A DNA stretch of 64,000 nt from Verrucomicrobiota bacterium (lineage in GTDB: Bacteria > Verrucomicrobiota > Verrucomicrobiia > Opitutales > Opitutaceae). Every line of letters begins with the position of its first letter. Positions within the stretch are counted from its first letter, which is position 1. The notes under the pieces were generated by a model. It searched no databases and was not told where the DNA came from. It saw nothing but the letters and a program-made list of their open reading frames with translations. The stretch lies in assembly GCA_014584295.1 (NCBI GenBank), contig JACTNC010000025.1, forward strand, positions 33,930 to 97,929, in the 5' to 3' direction. Positions 7,318 through 16,095 of the stretch are shown here, piece after piece. A program made the position numbers and the translations under genes.

Positions 7318-8448
7318 CTACATGGTAATTTGTTCAACCAACTCCAGGCCGTAGCCATCAAGCCCGACAACTTTACGTGGATTGTTTGTCATTAGGCGAA
7401 TGTGTCGCAGCCCAAGCGCGGCCAGAATCTGCGCGCCGATTCCATAGTCACGAAAACTCATCGGCGGATGTGGCTCGTCCGGTTTGGCTGTGAGCCTCTT
7501 GACCAAGAGATCACCCGCGTTGGTGGGCTCCATGTAAAGGATGACACCCTTTCCGGCCTTCGCGATCGCCTCAAGCGCGGCTTCGAGGGACCGGTGGCTG
7601 TGCATGCCCTTGCAGAGGAAAACATCACTAAGAACATTGGAACTGTGCACCCGGACCAGGGTCGGTTCCGGCCCTGGGGTTCCCATGACGAACGCAAGAT
7701 GGTGCCGACCATCCAGGCGGCTGCGGAACACGTGGAGGTCAAAATTGCCATAGGTGGAGGGGAAAGGGGCACTGGCCACCTTTTCAACCAATTGATCCCG
7801 TCGTGCGCGATGTTCTATGAGCGCGGCGATGGAGATCATCTTGAGGTTGAAGCGATGCTTGAATTCGATCAGCTCAGGCAGGCGTTGGACTGTGCCATCG
7901 TCATTGACGAGCTCACAGAGAACCCCACTCGGGTGAAGGCCTGCAAGGATCGAAAGGTCAACGGCAGCCTCGGTATGTCCTGCGCGCTCAAGCACTCCGC
8001 CGGATCGGGCCCGGAGGGGAAAAACGTGCCCGGGTTGGACGAGCTGTTCAGGCCGTGAATTTTCGCCGGCGAGGATCAGTATCGTCTGGGTCCGGTCATA
8101 GGCGCTGATGCCCGTGGAAATGCCCTCGGCAGCGTCGACACTGACCGTGAAATCCGTGCGATGTGATTCGCGATTGCGGGCAACCATCGGTCCGAGTCCG
8201 AGGCGCTTGAGTTGATGCTCAAGCATCGGAACACAAACAATGCCACTGCAGTAGCGTATGAGCATATTGACCGTCTTCGGCGTCGCCTTCGATGCAGCCA
8301 TGATCAGATCGCCTTCATTTTCACGGTCTTCGTCATCGGTAACGATCACGAGCTTACCCTGAGCGATGTCTTGCACGACGGATTCAACGCTGTCGAAAGT
8401 CGATGACGTGGCGGTGAGGCTCATCACCGTAGAATCGGGAACATGCAA
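7318..8448 (-). CDS. ribBA: RibBA-type protein with degenerate GTP cyclohydrolase domain
   Basis: A 376-residue fusion. Residues 1-225 are 3,4-dihydroxy-2-butanone 4-phosphate synthase, with the acidic loop DDEDRENEGDL (38-48), HTDF-like HRTDF, and RxGHTEA for ribulose-5-phosphate and metal binding; this half should be active. Residues 230-376 are a GTP cyclohydrolase II fold, with RDYGIGAQIL and TNNPRK retained. The zinc signature, usually HSxCLTGDxxxxxRCDCG, reads HSSNVLSDVFLCKGMHSH: all three zinc cysteines are replaced. The second half is therefore probably not a working cyclohydrolase, and another ribA should exist elsewhere. An ATG at 8424 is a possible shorter start. First gene of the rib-nusB-ftsY series. 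Confidence 0.93.
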   Translation of the reverse strand: MHVPDSTVMSLTATSSTFDSVESVVQDIAQGKLVIVTDDEDRENEGDLIMAASKATPKTVNMLIRYCSGIVCVPMLEHQLKRLGLGPMVARNRESHRTDFTVSVDAAEGISTGISAYDRTQTILILAGENSRPEQLVQPGHVFPLRARSGGVLERAGHTEAAVDLSILAGLHPSGVLCELVNDDGTVQRLPELIEFKHRFNLKMISIAALIEHRARRDQLVEKVASAPFPSTYGNFDLHVFRSRLDGRHHLAFVMGTPGPEPTLVRVHSSNVLSDVFLCKGMHSHRSLEAALEAIAKAGKGVILYMEPTNAGDLLVKRLTAKPDEPHPPMSFRDYGIGAQILAALGLRHIRLMTNNPRKVVGLDGYGLELVEQITM

Positions 8449-8540
8449 TACCGTGTCAACCTGCTGCGGTGTGATCCAGCGTGCCGCGTGTGAACCCGAT
8501 TCTTGCCAGTTTGGGCCACTCCGATTTGATCACCGGTTTC

Positions 8541-9416
8541 ATGCGTTTTCGAATCAGCCACTGTACGCACTATCGTTACGCTGGGACGGCAACGGAATCC
8601 TTTATGGAGGCCCGCTTGACACCGGCCAACCATGCGGCGCAAAGGCTGAATGCGAGGAGTTTTGTAACGCATCCAGCGTGCAACATCCACTCCTATACCG
8701 ATTATTTTGGCAACCAGGTCGAAACCTTCTCGATCATCCAGCGGCACAAAGAGTTGATTTTGGAAAGTAGCAGCGAAGTGGATACGTGCCCTCTTTCTAT
8801 TCCGGAGCATGCGCTGGGCATGAGCATTTCGGAAGCAGTTCAGATCTATCGAAGCGAAAAGCTCAGGCTTTTCGAGTTTCTGATGCCATCACCGGCAATT
8901 GTATTGTCATCGGAGATCCATGCGCTTGCGAACCGGTTGTTCAAGGCGAGGGACCCTCTGGGATCGGCACTGTTGGGGCTCAATTCCTGGATCAAGGAAA
9001 CCTTTCGGTACGAGCCAGGCGTGACGCGCGTCGACTCGACGCCGCTGGAGTTCTTGAAACTGAAGGCCGGTGTTTGCCAGGATTTCGCGCAATTGATGAT
9101 TGCAATACTCCGCTCGGCAGAAATTCCTGCGCGCTATGTGACGGGGTATATTGAAACGGAATCGGAGAGGAAGGCATCCGAAGCCAACCGGTCACCCCGA
9201 CTCATCGGCGCGAGTGAAAGCCACGCATGGGTTGAGGCATACTTGCCTGGCGGTTGCTGGTGGCCGCTTGATCCCACGAACAATTGCATCGTCGAGGAGC
9301 GGCATGTGAGGGTTGCTGTTGGCCGGGACTACCTTGACTGTTCACCCACGAGAGGGGTTTTCAAAGGCACGCACACGGAAGATCTCCGTGTGGGTGTTGT
9401 CATGCGTCGCATGTGA
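8541..9416 (+). CDS. Transglutaminase-like cysteine protease family protein
   Basis: A 291-residue protein with a bacterial transglutaminase N-terminal beta domain (MRFRISHCTHYRYAG and EARLTP) and a transglutaminase-like core. The catalytic cysteine lies in LKAGVCQDFAQLM, the histidine in ASESHAWVEAYLP and the aspartate in WWPLDPTNN, giving a complete Cys-His-Asp triad. Such proteins are mostly predicted cytosolic peptidases, not cross-linkers, and are often next to circularly permuted ATP-grasp genes; no such partner is seen here. A GTG at 8481 would add 20 residues, but the family start fits the ATG at 8541. It is divergent from ribBA. Confidence 0.88.
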   Translation: MRFRISHCTHYRYAGTATESFMEARLTPANHAAQRLNARSFVTHPACNIHSYTDYFGNQVETFSIIQRHKELILESSSEVDTCPLSIPEHALGMSISEAVQIYRSEKLRLFEFLMPSPAIVLSSEIHALANRLFKARDPLGSALLGLNSWIKETFRYEPGVTRVDSTPLEFLKLKAGVCQDFAQLMIAILRSAEIPARYVTGYIETESERKASEANRSPRLIGASESHAWVEAYLPGGCWWPLDPTNNCIVEERHVRVAVGRDYLDCSPTRGVFKGTHTEDLRVGVVMRRM

Positions 9417-9532
9417 GTGGGACGAAGGTGCCTGTTGCTGCCGGTATCCAACATGCTCTCAAAGCATGATGAAAAAGGCTCATCGATGGCGAGTCACCCT
9501 GGTCTTTGCATCCGATGTGATGCTGCCTTGGA

Positions 9533-9985
9533 TCAGCCTCTGAAATCGATCACATAGGACGCACCCACCGAATCATCTGCGTTCATGAGTGTCAGGTAGA
9601 CTTTGAAAACGTACGGTGGTTTGACCGGTTTGTTCCCCTTGAGGGTCTTGCCGTCTCCGGAGGGGTTGAGGACAAGGCGCTGCTCGCTGGTACGCAGCGT
9701 TGAGTTCCAGCGGGCTGTTGCTCGTACAAAGGGCATGTCGACAGGCTGCTTTTTCGCGTCGTAAAACCCGAGCCGGAAAGTGCCGCCTGCGAGTGAGAGG
9801 CTGAGCCAACCGTCTCCATGGGGAACCACGCTGCCTGGAAGCACCGTTTCCGACTCGGGGGGTTCGTGGCTCTTCTCATTGACCTTTGATTTAGAAGACG
9901 GTGCCGATTGCGCCAAAATGGGAACAACCATCGTCATGGAGGCGGTCATCAAGAGGGTCTTCAACACGGGGGTACTCAACTTCAT
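9533..9985 (-). CDS. Secreted protein of unknown function
   Basis: From the ATG at 9985 the product has 150 residues and begins with a typical signal peptide (MKLSTPVLKTLLMTASMTMV, cleavage after ILAQ-S). The mature part starts with a Ser/Pro/Glu-rich linker. It continues with a beta-rich domain (GGTFRLGFYDAKKQPVDMP, then a strand pattern ending YVFKVYLTLMNADD). No family is recognised. Longer frames reach to 10108 but would put the signal peptide inside the protein. It lies just downstream of rarA on the same strand, with 125 bases between them. Confidence 0.7.
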   Translation of the reverse strand: MKLSTPVLKTLLMTASMTMVVPILAQSAPSSKSKVNEKSHEPPESETVLPGSVVPHGDGWLSLSLAGGTFRLGFYDAKKQPVDMPFVRATARWNSTLRTSEQRLVLNPSGDGKTLKGNKPVKPPYVFKVYLTLMNADDSVGASYVIDFRG

Positions 9986-10110
9986 AATGGAATAGCTTAC
10001 CCAGAAATCGACATTGCTCAAGAGTCGCGCCGTCAAGAACGGGTAAAGCTGAAGGATTGGATTGAGGGTATATCCCCAGTGCTTGTTTCCGTAAGACTGG
10101 CAGGTCACCC

Positions 10111-11529
10111 TTAGTCGGATTTGTTTGTCGGGCTGTCAGGCGTCGAGGGGTGTGTGCGATGACGCGAGGCAATAGATCCGGATGCACATTCGGCCTTCAA
10201 CGCCTTCCATCGTGCCAACCGTTCGGCGATTTTTGCCTCCCAGGCGACTGACTTGGGTGTGTAGATAGCAACGGGCCTTTCCAAATAGTCCTGACCCGAA
10301 ATATTCTCGGGATAGTCGTGGGAATATCGATAACCTTTGCCATGACCCGCACGCTTGCTCGCCTGACCACCCTTGTCGCGCAATGCGGGTGGCACAGCCT
10401 GGACGGGCTCGGTCTTGAGAAGAGCATGGGCCTTGGCCAGCGCGAGCGTTGCCGAATTGCTCTTGGGGGCGCAGGCGAGGTATAGCGTCGCATGTGCAAG
10501 CGTCAGTTCCGCCTCAGGAAGCCCGACAAAATCACAAGCGTGATGTGCCGCGACGGCCATCGGCAGGGCCTGTGGGTCGGCCAGACCGACATCTTCGCTG
10601 GCGAGGATCACCAGTCGGCGTGCGATGAAGCGGGGATCTTCACCGCCTGCGAGCATCTTTGCGAGCCAGTACATCGCTGCATCCGGATCGGAACCCCGGC
10701 AACTCTTGATGAATGCCGAAATGGTGTCGTAATGCTCATCTTCATCCGCGTCATACCGAATACGACGCTCCCGAGCAAAAACCTCGATATCCGTGGAGTC
10801 GAGATTTGATCTCTCGGCCAGCCCGAGGACGATCACTTCGAGGGCGTTGAGCGCGCGCCGAAGATCGCCGTCGCAAAGGACCGCGAGTTCGTTGAGCAGC
10901 TTGTCATCAGCTGTTACGCCCCGTTCGCCAAGGCCGCGTTCCTTGTCAGTCAATGCAAGACGCAGCACCTGAGCAACAGCGTCCGTGGAGAGCGGTTCCA
11001 GGCGAAAAAGATGACTGCGCGATAGCAGCGGGGGATTAATGTAGAAGCCTGGATTGTGGGTGGTGGCCCCGATCAGTCGGACCGATCCTTCCTCGACGTC
11101 GGGCAGCAGGAGATCCTGCTGTGACTTGTTGAATCGGTGCAATTCGTCGATGAAAAGCAGGGTCCTGGCCTCGGGTTGCCGCCTGGCCTGCGATAGGATG
11201 TCGCGCAGTTCGGCGACATTCGACATGACTGCATTCACGCGAACAAATCGGCTGCGGGTTTCTCGCGCGATTGCCTCCGCGAAACTCGTCTTTCCGCACC
11301 CCGGCGGGCCGTAGAAGATGAGTGAACCAAATCGATTGGATGCGACCAGACGCGGCAGAAGGCTTCCAGGCCGGGTGATGTGATCCTGGCCTGAGATTTC
11401 GGCGAGCGAGCGCGGTCGCATTCTTGCGGCCAGCGGCTGGTGGGCAAACTCCGGGCTGCCGGTTTGCCGCGGACCGTGGCTAGGCGATGGCTCCGTTGCG
11501 AAAAAATCCGTCTGCGAGGGTTCTGGCAT
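10111..11529 (-). CDS. rarA: Replication-associated recombination protein A (AAA+ ATPase)
   Basis: A RarA/MgsA/WRNIP1-type clamp-loader-like ATPase that acts at stalled replication forks with single-strand-binding protein. From the ATG at 11529 it has 472 residues, with GQDHI near the start and Walker A GPPGCGKTSFA. Walker B is LLFIDELHRFN and sensor 1 is LIGATTHNPGF. The C-terminal tetramerisation domain contains the family motif KAGGEDPRFIARRL (here KMLAGGEDPRFIARRLVIL) and HGKGYRYSHDYPE. ATG 11529 was chosen because GGGA lies about 9 bases upstream; a TTG at 11547 is the longest alternative and has no such site. Confidence 0.95.
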   Translation of the reverse strand: MPEPSQTDFFATEPSPSHGPRQTGSPEFAHQPLAARMRPRSLAEISGQDHITRPGSLLPRLVASNRFGSLIFYGPPGCGKTSFAEAIARETRSRFVRVNAVMSNVAELRDILSQARRQPEARTLLFIDELHRFNKSQQDLLLPDVEEGSVRLIGATTHNPGFYINPPLLSRSHLFRLEPLSTDAVAQVLRLALTDKERGLGERGVTADDKLLNELAVLCDGDLRRALNALEVIVLGLAERSNLDSTDIEVFARERRIRYDADEDEHYDTISAFIKSCRGSDPDAAMYWLAKMLAGGEDPRFIARRLVILASEDVGLADPQALPMAVAAHHACDFVGLPEAELTLAHATLYLACAPKSNSATLALAKAHALLKTEPVQAVPPALRDKGGQASKRAGHGKGYRYSHDYPENISGQDYLERPVAIYTPKSVAWEAKIAERLARWKALKAECASGSIASRHRTHPSTPDSPTNKSD

Positions 11530-11818
11530 CGTAGAGTTCCCAGACAAGAGAACTGAGCGTTGTTGCCTCGCAACTCAAACGAATCCGCCTGTGTTCTGAA
11601 AGGACTGTCATTCCTCGTTGGACAAGTTGGGGGCAAAATACCTTAACTGTCGAACATCGCTGGCGATGTCGCGTGAAACTGATGCGGGAGGCCAAGCGAA
11701 AGGCGAAAACCGGATCGGCAGATCAACTGTGAACCCCCCGTCGGCGCATCAAGTTTGACACGAATGTGACGATGCCACCATTCCCCCTGGTCCCACGGCG
11801 CCATTTGCTTCACCCGAT

Positions 11819-13792
11819 ATGAAAATCATCCTTCTGACACTTACTGTCGGGTTGATTTGGGTCAATTTGCTGGGTGCCGGATTGCTCGCATGGCGCATGG
11901 TTGGAAACTATGCGATTGGTCGTGTTGCGGGGGTGGTTTTCCCTTGTCTCGCGCTTTTCTTTCTCGAGCACTTTGTTGCGATTGGGGCTTCTCCACCGAT
12001 CTTGCCGGTGAGCACAGCGCTTTCGTTGTGGTTGATTTGGCGTTACCGGGCTGTGGTGATTGAACACTGGAGCGCGGAGGCGATGTTTGTGGCGGGGTTC
12101 CTCTATTGCCTCATGTGGCGATATTCTTTTCCGGACATCGACTTTGAATCAGAGCGCATGCCGAATCTGGCGTTCATTGACGGTTACATGAAGGGCGAGA
12201 TATTGCCCGCGCCGGACCGCTGGCTCTGGCCCTATCGCGCAGACTTCTATTATTCGTTTCAACACTATTGTGCGGCGTTGCTCGGTCGACTGATGGGCAT
12301 CGGACCGGGAGAAAGTTACAACCTGGGGTATTGTGTGTTGGTATCGCTGATTGTCGGCGCACTATCGGCAACGGTTGTCTGCCTTTGCCCGTCACGTGTC
12401 ACGCGCTGGATTTCCGTCGGGGCGCTGATCCTGGGTGGCAGTGGTGCGGCCCTGTGTGTCCGGTTGCTTGTGAATGGCAGCGCGTATTACGGCTCGAGCG
12501 TTCGATTTCTAGGTGTCGCAATGGCCGACGGAAAGCTCAATGAGCTTGGGAAATGGGTGGCAGCTGCGATGTCGACACCCGGGGTGCAGCCGCGAGACCT
12601 TCCACTCGAGCCGTTGAGTTTTGTCATTGCGCACGGAGATTTCCACCCGCCGCTTGCAGGACATCTCTTGCTCGCGCTTGCCTGCCTGATCATCGTTGTT
12701 TTGGAAGCGGACTGTGGAGCAATCGCTCGCAAGCCCCTGCACGCCGTGCTTGCGGCGACTGTCCCCGTCACCCTGATAGCTAATGCGTGGGTCTATCCGC
12801 TTCAGGTCCTGCTTGTTGGCGGATGGTTTGTATACCGCGCAATCAGGCGCGAGCGCAGCTGCCTGCTTCCTGGAGCATTGGGTGTGGCAGCAGCGGCGAT
12901 CCTCGTGTATCCGCATCTTAGAAACTTTGCGTTGGGGACCTCGGCAAAATATGCAGCGATCCGACTAGTTGAATCCGTAGACCACACCCCACTGCTCGGC
13001 TGGCTGATGATATTCTGGCCGGTGGCAGGCATTCTTGTTCTTTCCGTCTTGAACAGGGAACGGCGCGGATTTGCTGTGTACCTTCTGATGACTTGGGCGT
13101 TGATCCTCGCGGTCACCGAATTCTTGTACAATGATGATCTCTTTGGCGGGCCCTGGAGCCGCTTTAACACGACACTCAAGTGGTGGCCCTGGGCATACGC
13201 TGGCATTGTACTGACAGTCGGGTCGCTCAACCTCAGCGCCCCTTCGCGGGTTTGCAGGTACGGGACGATGGTCCTGCTCCTGCCAACCTGTGTGTTTGCG
13301 GTCGACCTTGGCAGGCGCTTTATGAACACGGAGCGGCGTTCGATGGGCAATTTGGGCGGCGCGGGATGGACGCAGAAGGATCCTGTCATTGCGGATCTGA
13401 TTGCGATACTCGGTTCGAGGCCTGATGGCGTGACCGTAGAAAGCGGGCTCGAGATGACAAACACCCCTTCGCCGGCGATCACGCTTTTTGCCCGCAAACA
13501 GAGTTTGCTTGGCTGGCCGTGGCATGAGACCACCTGGCGCGGTGACTATCCCGAAATTCGTGAACGGCTAACAGATATCAAAGCCTTCTATTCCGGCACG
13601 ATGGAAGATCCGCTTGCGTGGCTGTTGAAGAATCAGGTCCGATATATCGTCTGGGTGGTGCGTGACAATGTGTCGGGCAATACGAGATTCCGAGAGATCC
13701 GCGAGAGTATCCGATCACGCTATTCTTGGACGCGTGTCGGCGGAGACGATGAGAGGCTATCGGTCGGATTTTTTGAACGCGTGCCAGAGTAG
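11819..13792 (+). CDS. Polytopic membrane protein, DUF2298-like
   Basis: A 657-residue protein with roughly 12-14 hydrophobic segments through residue 500 and a soluble C-terminal domain (about 530-657) that ends in a predicted strand/helix region. The loop after the third segment reads MPNLAFIDGYMKGEILPAPD, and a later loop reads SRFNTTLKWWPWAY. Both recall DUF2298 (YYY) membrane proteins, relatives of GT-C-type glycosyltransferases, which carry an NTVFK-like motif at this place. The family call is tentative. If it is right, the protein may use a lipid-linked sugar donor or modify cell-surface glycans. There is a hydrophobic start and no obvious ribosome binding site. It lies upstream of comEC on the same strand. 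Confidence 0.6.
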   Translation: MKIILLTLTVGLIWVNLLGAGLLAWRMVGNYAIGRVAGVVFPCLALFFLEHFVAIGASPPILPVSTALSLWLIWRYRAVVIEHWSAEAMFVAGFLYCLMWRYSFPDIDFESERMPNLAFIDGYMKGEILPAPDRWLWPYRADFYYSFQHYCAALLGRLMGIGPGESYNLGYCVLVSLIVGALSATVVCLCPSRVTRWISVGALILGGSGAALCVRLLVNGSAYYGSSVRFLGVAMADGKLNELGKWVAAAMSTPGVQPRDLPLEPLSFVIAHGDFHPPLAGHLLLALACLIIVVLEADCGAIARKPLHAVLAATVPVTLIANAWVYPLQVLLVGGWFVYRAIRRERSCLLPGALGVAAAAILVYPHLRNFALGTSAKYAAIRLVESVDHTPLLGWLMIFWPVAGILVLSVLNRERRGFAVYLLMTWALILAVTEFLYNDDLFGGPWSRFNTTLKWWPWAYAGIVLTVGSLNLSAPSRVCRYGTMVLLLPTCVFAVDLGRRFMNTERRSMGNLGGAGWTQKDPVIADLIAILGSRPDGVTVESGLEMTNTPSPAITLFARKQSLLGWPWHETTWRGDYPEIRERLTDIKAFYSGTMEDPLAWLLKNQVRYIVWVVRDNVSGNTRFREIRESIRSRYSWTRVGGDDERLSVGFFERVPE

Positions 13793-14035
13793 CACGTGTA
13801 GCGCGGGGACGACCAGGTTTCGGGCGTTGTATGGAGTGAGTCGAGTGCTGACCCTCCTGAACGATTGGAAACGGAATGCATGTGAGCATTTTGGGTAGGG
13901 GGCTACGATAGACTCCAAGAACCAATAGGGGGATTACTGCCCTGATTCTCGGATCGTGTTATTGACTGTAGTGACAGCCCTGTTCCGGGGTGAAAATCCA
14001 ACTCATGGGCCACGGGAAATCTTCATGATGGGGAT
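13793..14035. other. Intergenic spacer before comEC
   Basis: About 240 bases with no convincing gene, RNA or terminator. It probably holds the comEC promoter; TTGACT at about 13963 could be a -35 element, but I could not find a matching -10 sequence. Confidence 0.35.
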
Positions 14036-15682
14036 GTGAGCGAAGCTCCTTCCACCCGCCAACGCGCACCCTTGCTCTGGCTTCTGATTCCCTGGATGCT
14101 CGGCCTTGTTGTCGGCCGGCTTATTCCAGGGCCAATGAATCACAACATGGTGCTGGGAACTGGAATTTTGCTGGCACTGGTTTCCTCGCTGGCCGCCAGT
14201 CGACCGGTCCTTTGGGGGGCATTGCTTGCTGCGAGCGCAATGTGCACGGCTGCAAGCTGGAGTCAGATTGTCCGCAATCGCTTGCCGCATTGGGACGGTC
14301 GCGCACCGCGGGAGGCCGTGTTGGAAGTCAAGGTCGAGCGCCTTTTTGCCGGTCAGCCCGATCTTCGGAAAGCGGGAGGGCTGGGGCGTATTACGGGGGC
14401 GCGACCTCATCTTTCGTCGCTTGTAGGCCAGAAAATTCAGTTTTCGGGGCGAATGCGTTCTGGAGTGCCGCGACCAATGAGGTCATCGGTGATCGAGATA
14501 GCGGGACAACTTGAGGTCGTACCGCGGCTGGCTCCACCCGGGACATTTGACGGCTACTTGTCAGGAGCAGGTGTGAACTTCAAGCTGACACGAGCCCGGA
14601 TTCTCAGCGAGCGCAGCCCTGCGTTGAGCTATTGGAGATGGTGTGACCGGATGCAGCACACTATGTGCGAGCAAGTGGGTGTGGGTCTTGAGTCCCGGCC
14701 TGCCTTGGTTGGGGTGTTGCGTGCGGTGCTGCTGGGCAGTAGCGGCGAATTGAGTGCGGAGCAGGACAACTGGTTCACTCAAAGTGGAACCCTGCATCTC
14801 TTCTCTGTGAGCGGTCTGCACGTTGGAGTGATCGCGATGGCATTCTCCGGGGTGCTGTCGGCACTTCGTGTACCGGCATGGGCGAGATTCATTGTTATCA
14901 TAGTCCTGCTCTGGCTCTATGTCGACGTCACTGGGCGCGCTCCGTCGGCCGTGCGCGCATTTCTCATGGTCGCATTGTTTCAGTTCGCGAAAGTGATGAG
15001 GTTGCCGCCGAACAACATGTCGATACTGACGTCCACGGCGATGCTGGTGCTGGTCGTCGATCCTATGCAGTTGTTCAGTGCCAGTTTCCAGATGAGCTAT
15101 GGCATTGTCCTGGCTCTGATTTCATTGGGGCTCCCCATGGCTCGAGCGTGGGAAGATCGACACCCGATGTTTCACGATCGACCCTTGGCGTTGTGGACCT
15201 GGAGGCATCGCTTGTTAGACTCGATCCGCAGGGCACTGATCGGGGCGGTGGCGTTGGGACTGGCCACACTGCCGGTCAGTTTGGTAACGGGTGTGCTGAT
15301 TTTTGGTTTGGCAACACCGGGGGCTTTGTTTGCCAATCTGGTGAGCATTCCGCTCGCTTCGATCGGTTTGATCGCTGGTTTTTGTTCTCTGATGGCATGT
15401 GCCTGCGGTGAAAACTTGTTGGGCGTCGTCTTCAACCATGCAGGCGCGCTAGCTTTGGCCGTCGTTGATCATGGTGCCGAAAGGTTTGTTCAAATACCCG
15501 GCATTTCGTATGCTGCCCGTTTTCGGACGCCGTCGGCCGGCCATCTCGCACTCTTGATCTTGATTGGATTGTGTCTTGCCGGCCTTCAGACTGGCTGGAA
15601 CCGCCGCATGGGAGGATTCTGGCTTCCCTTTGTATTTACGGCGTTTGTCATGATCTTACTGGTGACATTTCCCAGCGGATAG
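14036..15682 (+). CDS. comEC: ComEC/Rec2-type DNA uptake channel protein, without MBL domain
   Basis: A 548-residue inner-membrane protein. An N-terminal pair of membrane segments is followed by a DUF4131-type OB-like periplasmic region (about 60-190). The competence domain follows (about 210-490), with the hallmark SGTLHLFSVSGLHVGVIA and several membrane helices. ComEC carries single-stranded DNA across the inner membrane during natural transformation. Full-length members have a C-terminal metallo-beta-lactamase-like nuclease domain. Here the protein ends after the last helix (GGFWLPFVFTAFVMILLV), so that domain is missing. Start codon GTG at 14036. Other competence genes are not nearby. Confidence 0.88.
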   Translation: MSEAPSTRQRAPLLWLLIPWMLGLVVGRLIPGPMNHNMVLGTGILLALVSSLAASRPVLWGALLAASAMCTAASWSQIVRNRLPHWDGRAPREAVLEVKVERLFAGQPDLRKAGGLGRITGARPHLSSLVGQKIQFSGRMRSGVPRPMRSSVIEIAGQLEVVPRLAPPGTFDGYLSGAGVNFKLTRARILSERSPALSYWRWCDRMQHTMCEQVGVGLESRPALVGVLRAVLLGSSGELSAEQDNWFTQSGTLHLFSVSGLHVGVIAMAFSGVLSALRVPAWARFIVIIVLLWLYVDVTGRAPSAVRAFLMVALFQFAKVMRLPPNNMSILTSTAMLVLVVDPMQLFSASFQMSYGIVLALISLGLPMARAWEDRHPMFHDRPLALWTWRHRLLDSIRRALIGAVALGLATLPVSLVTGVLIFGLATPGALFANLVSIPLASIGLIAGFCSLMACACGENLLGVVFNHAGALALAVVDHGAERFVQIPGISYAARFRTPSAGHLALLILIGLCLAGLQTGWNRRMGGFWLPFVFTAFVMILLVTFPSG

Positions 15683-15699
15683 GTCAGGTTCCCGTGTGC

Positions 15700-15984
15700 A
15701 TGAAAAGCGCCTACGAACTAGCAATGGAACGCCTTGCCAAGACGGATCCCACTGTCGGCCGCCCGCTCACTCATGAGAAGAAGGTCAGGCTTGGCGAGAT
15801 TGACGCAGTGTACAAAGGGAAGATTGCGGAACGTGAAATCTTCCTGAAGAAGCAGATGGAAGAGGCGCTTTCCGCCGGCAAGTTTGAAGATGCAGAGAAG
15901 GTTCGCGTGCAGATGATTTCTGAACGGTCCCGTCTTGAAGAGGAGCGCGAGGATGAGAAAGAGCGGGTCCGCCGGTCGGACTGA
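15700..15984 (+). CDS. Small coiled-coil protein with UVR-like motif
   Basis: From ATG 15700 the product has 94 residues and is highly charged and helical. It starts MKSAYELAMERLAKTDP, and residues about 55-88 (QMEEALSAGKFEDAEKVRVQ and onward) match the UVR motif shape seen in UvrB, UvrC and McsA: a helix pair with ALxxxxFExAxxxR spacing. No other domain is present. The function is unknown; a protein-interaction or chaperone-like role is possible. It lies 17 bases after comEC, so it may be co-transcribed with it. A longer frame from 15571 inside comEC is less likely. Confidence 0.65.
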   Translation: MKSAYELAMERLAKTDPTVGRPLTHEKKVRLGEIDAVYKGKIAEREIFLKKQMEEALSAGKFEDAEKVRVQMISERSRLEEEREDEKERVRRSD

Positions 15985-16095
15985 TATCGCCTCCCGGCAA
16001 ATTTACCCGGGGCGGGAAGCTTTGCCAAACTGCCAGATGGTGTCGACAAGACTGCGTTGACCGTGACGAATCACGTGGCGTAGGATTGCCGCTTT

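Noticed and set aside
8425..8540. FMN riboswitch upstream of ribBA
   Set aside because: The spacer between ribBA and the transglutaminase-like gene is too short, and I saw none of the RFN element helices.
12802..13533. Minus-strand frames inside the DUF2298-like gene
   Set aside because: The plus frame has regular hydrophobic segments. The antisense frames have no start site or homology.
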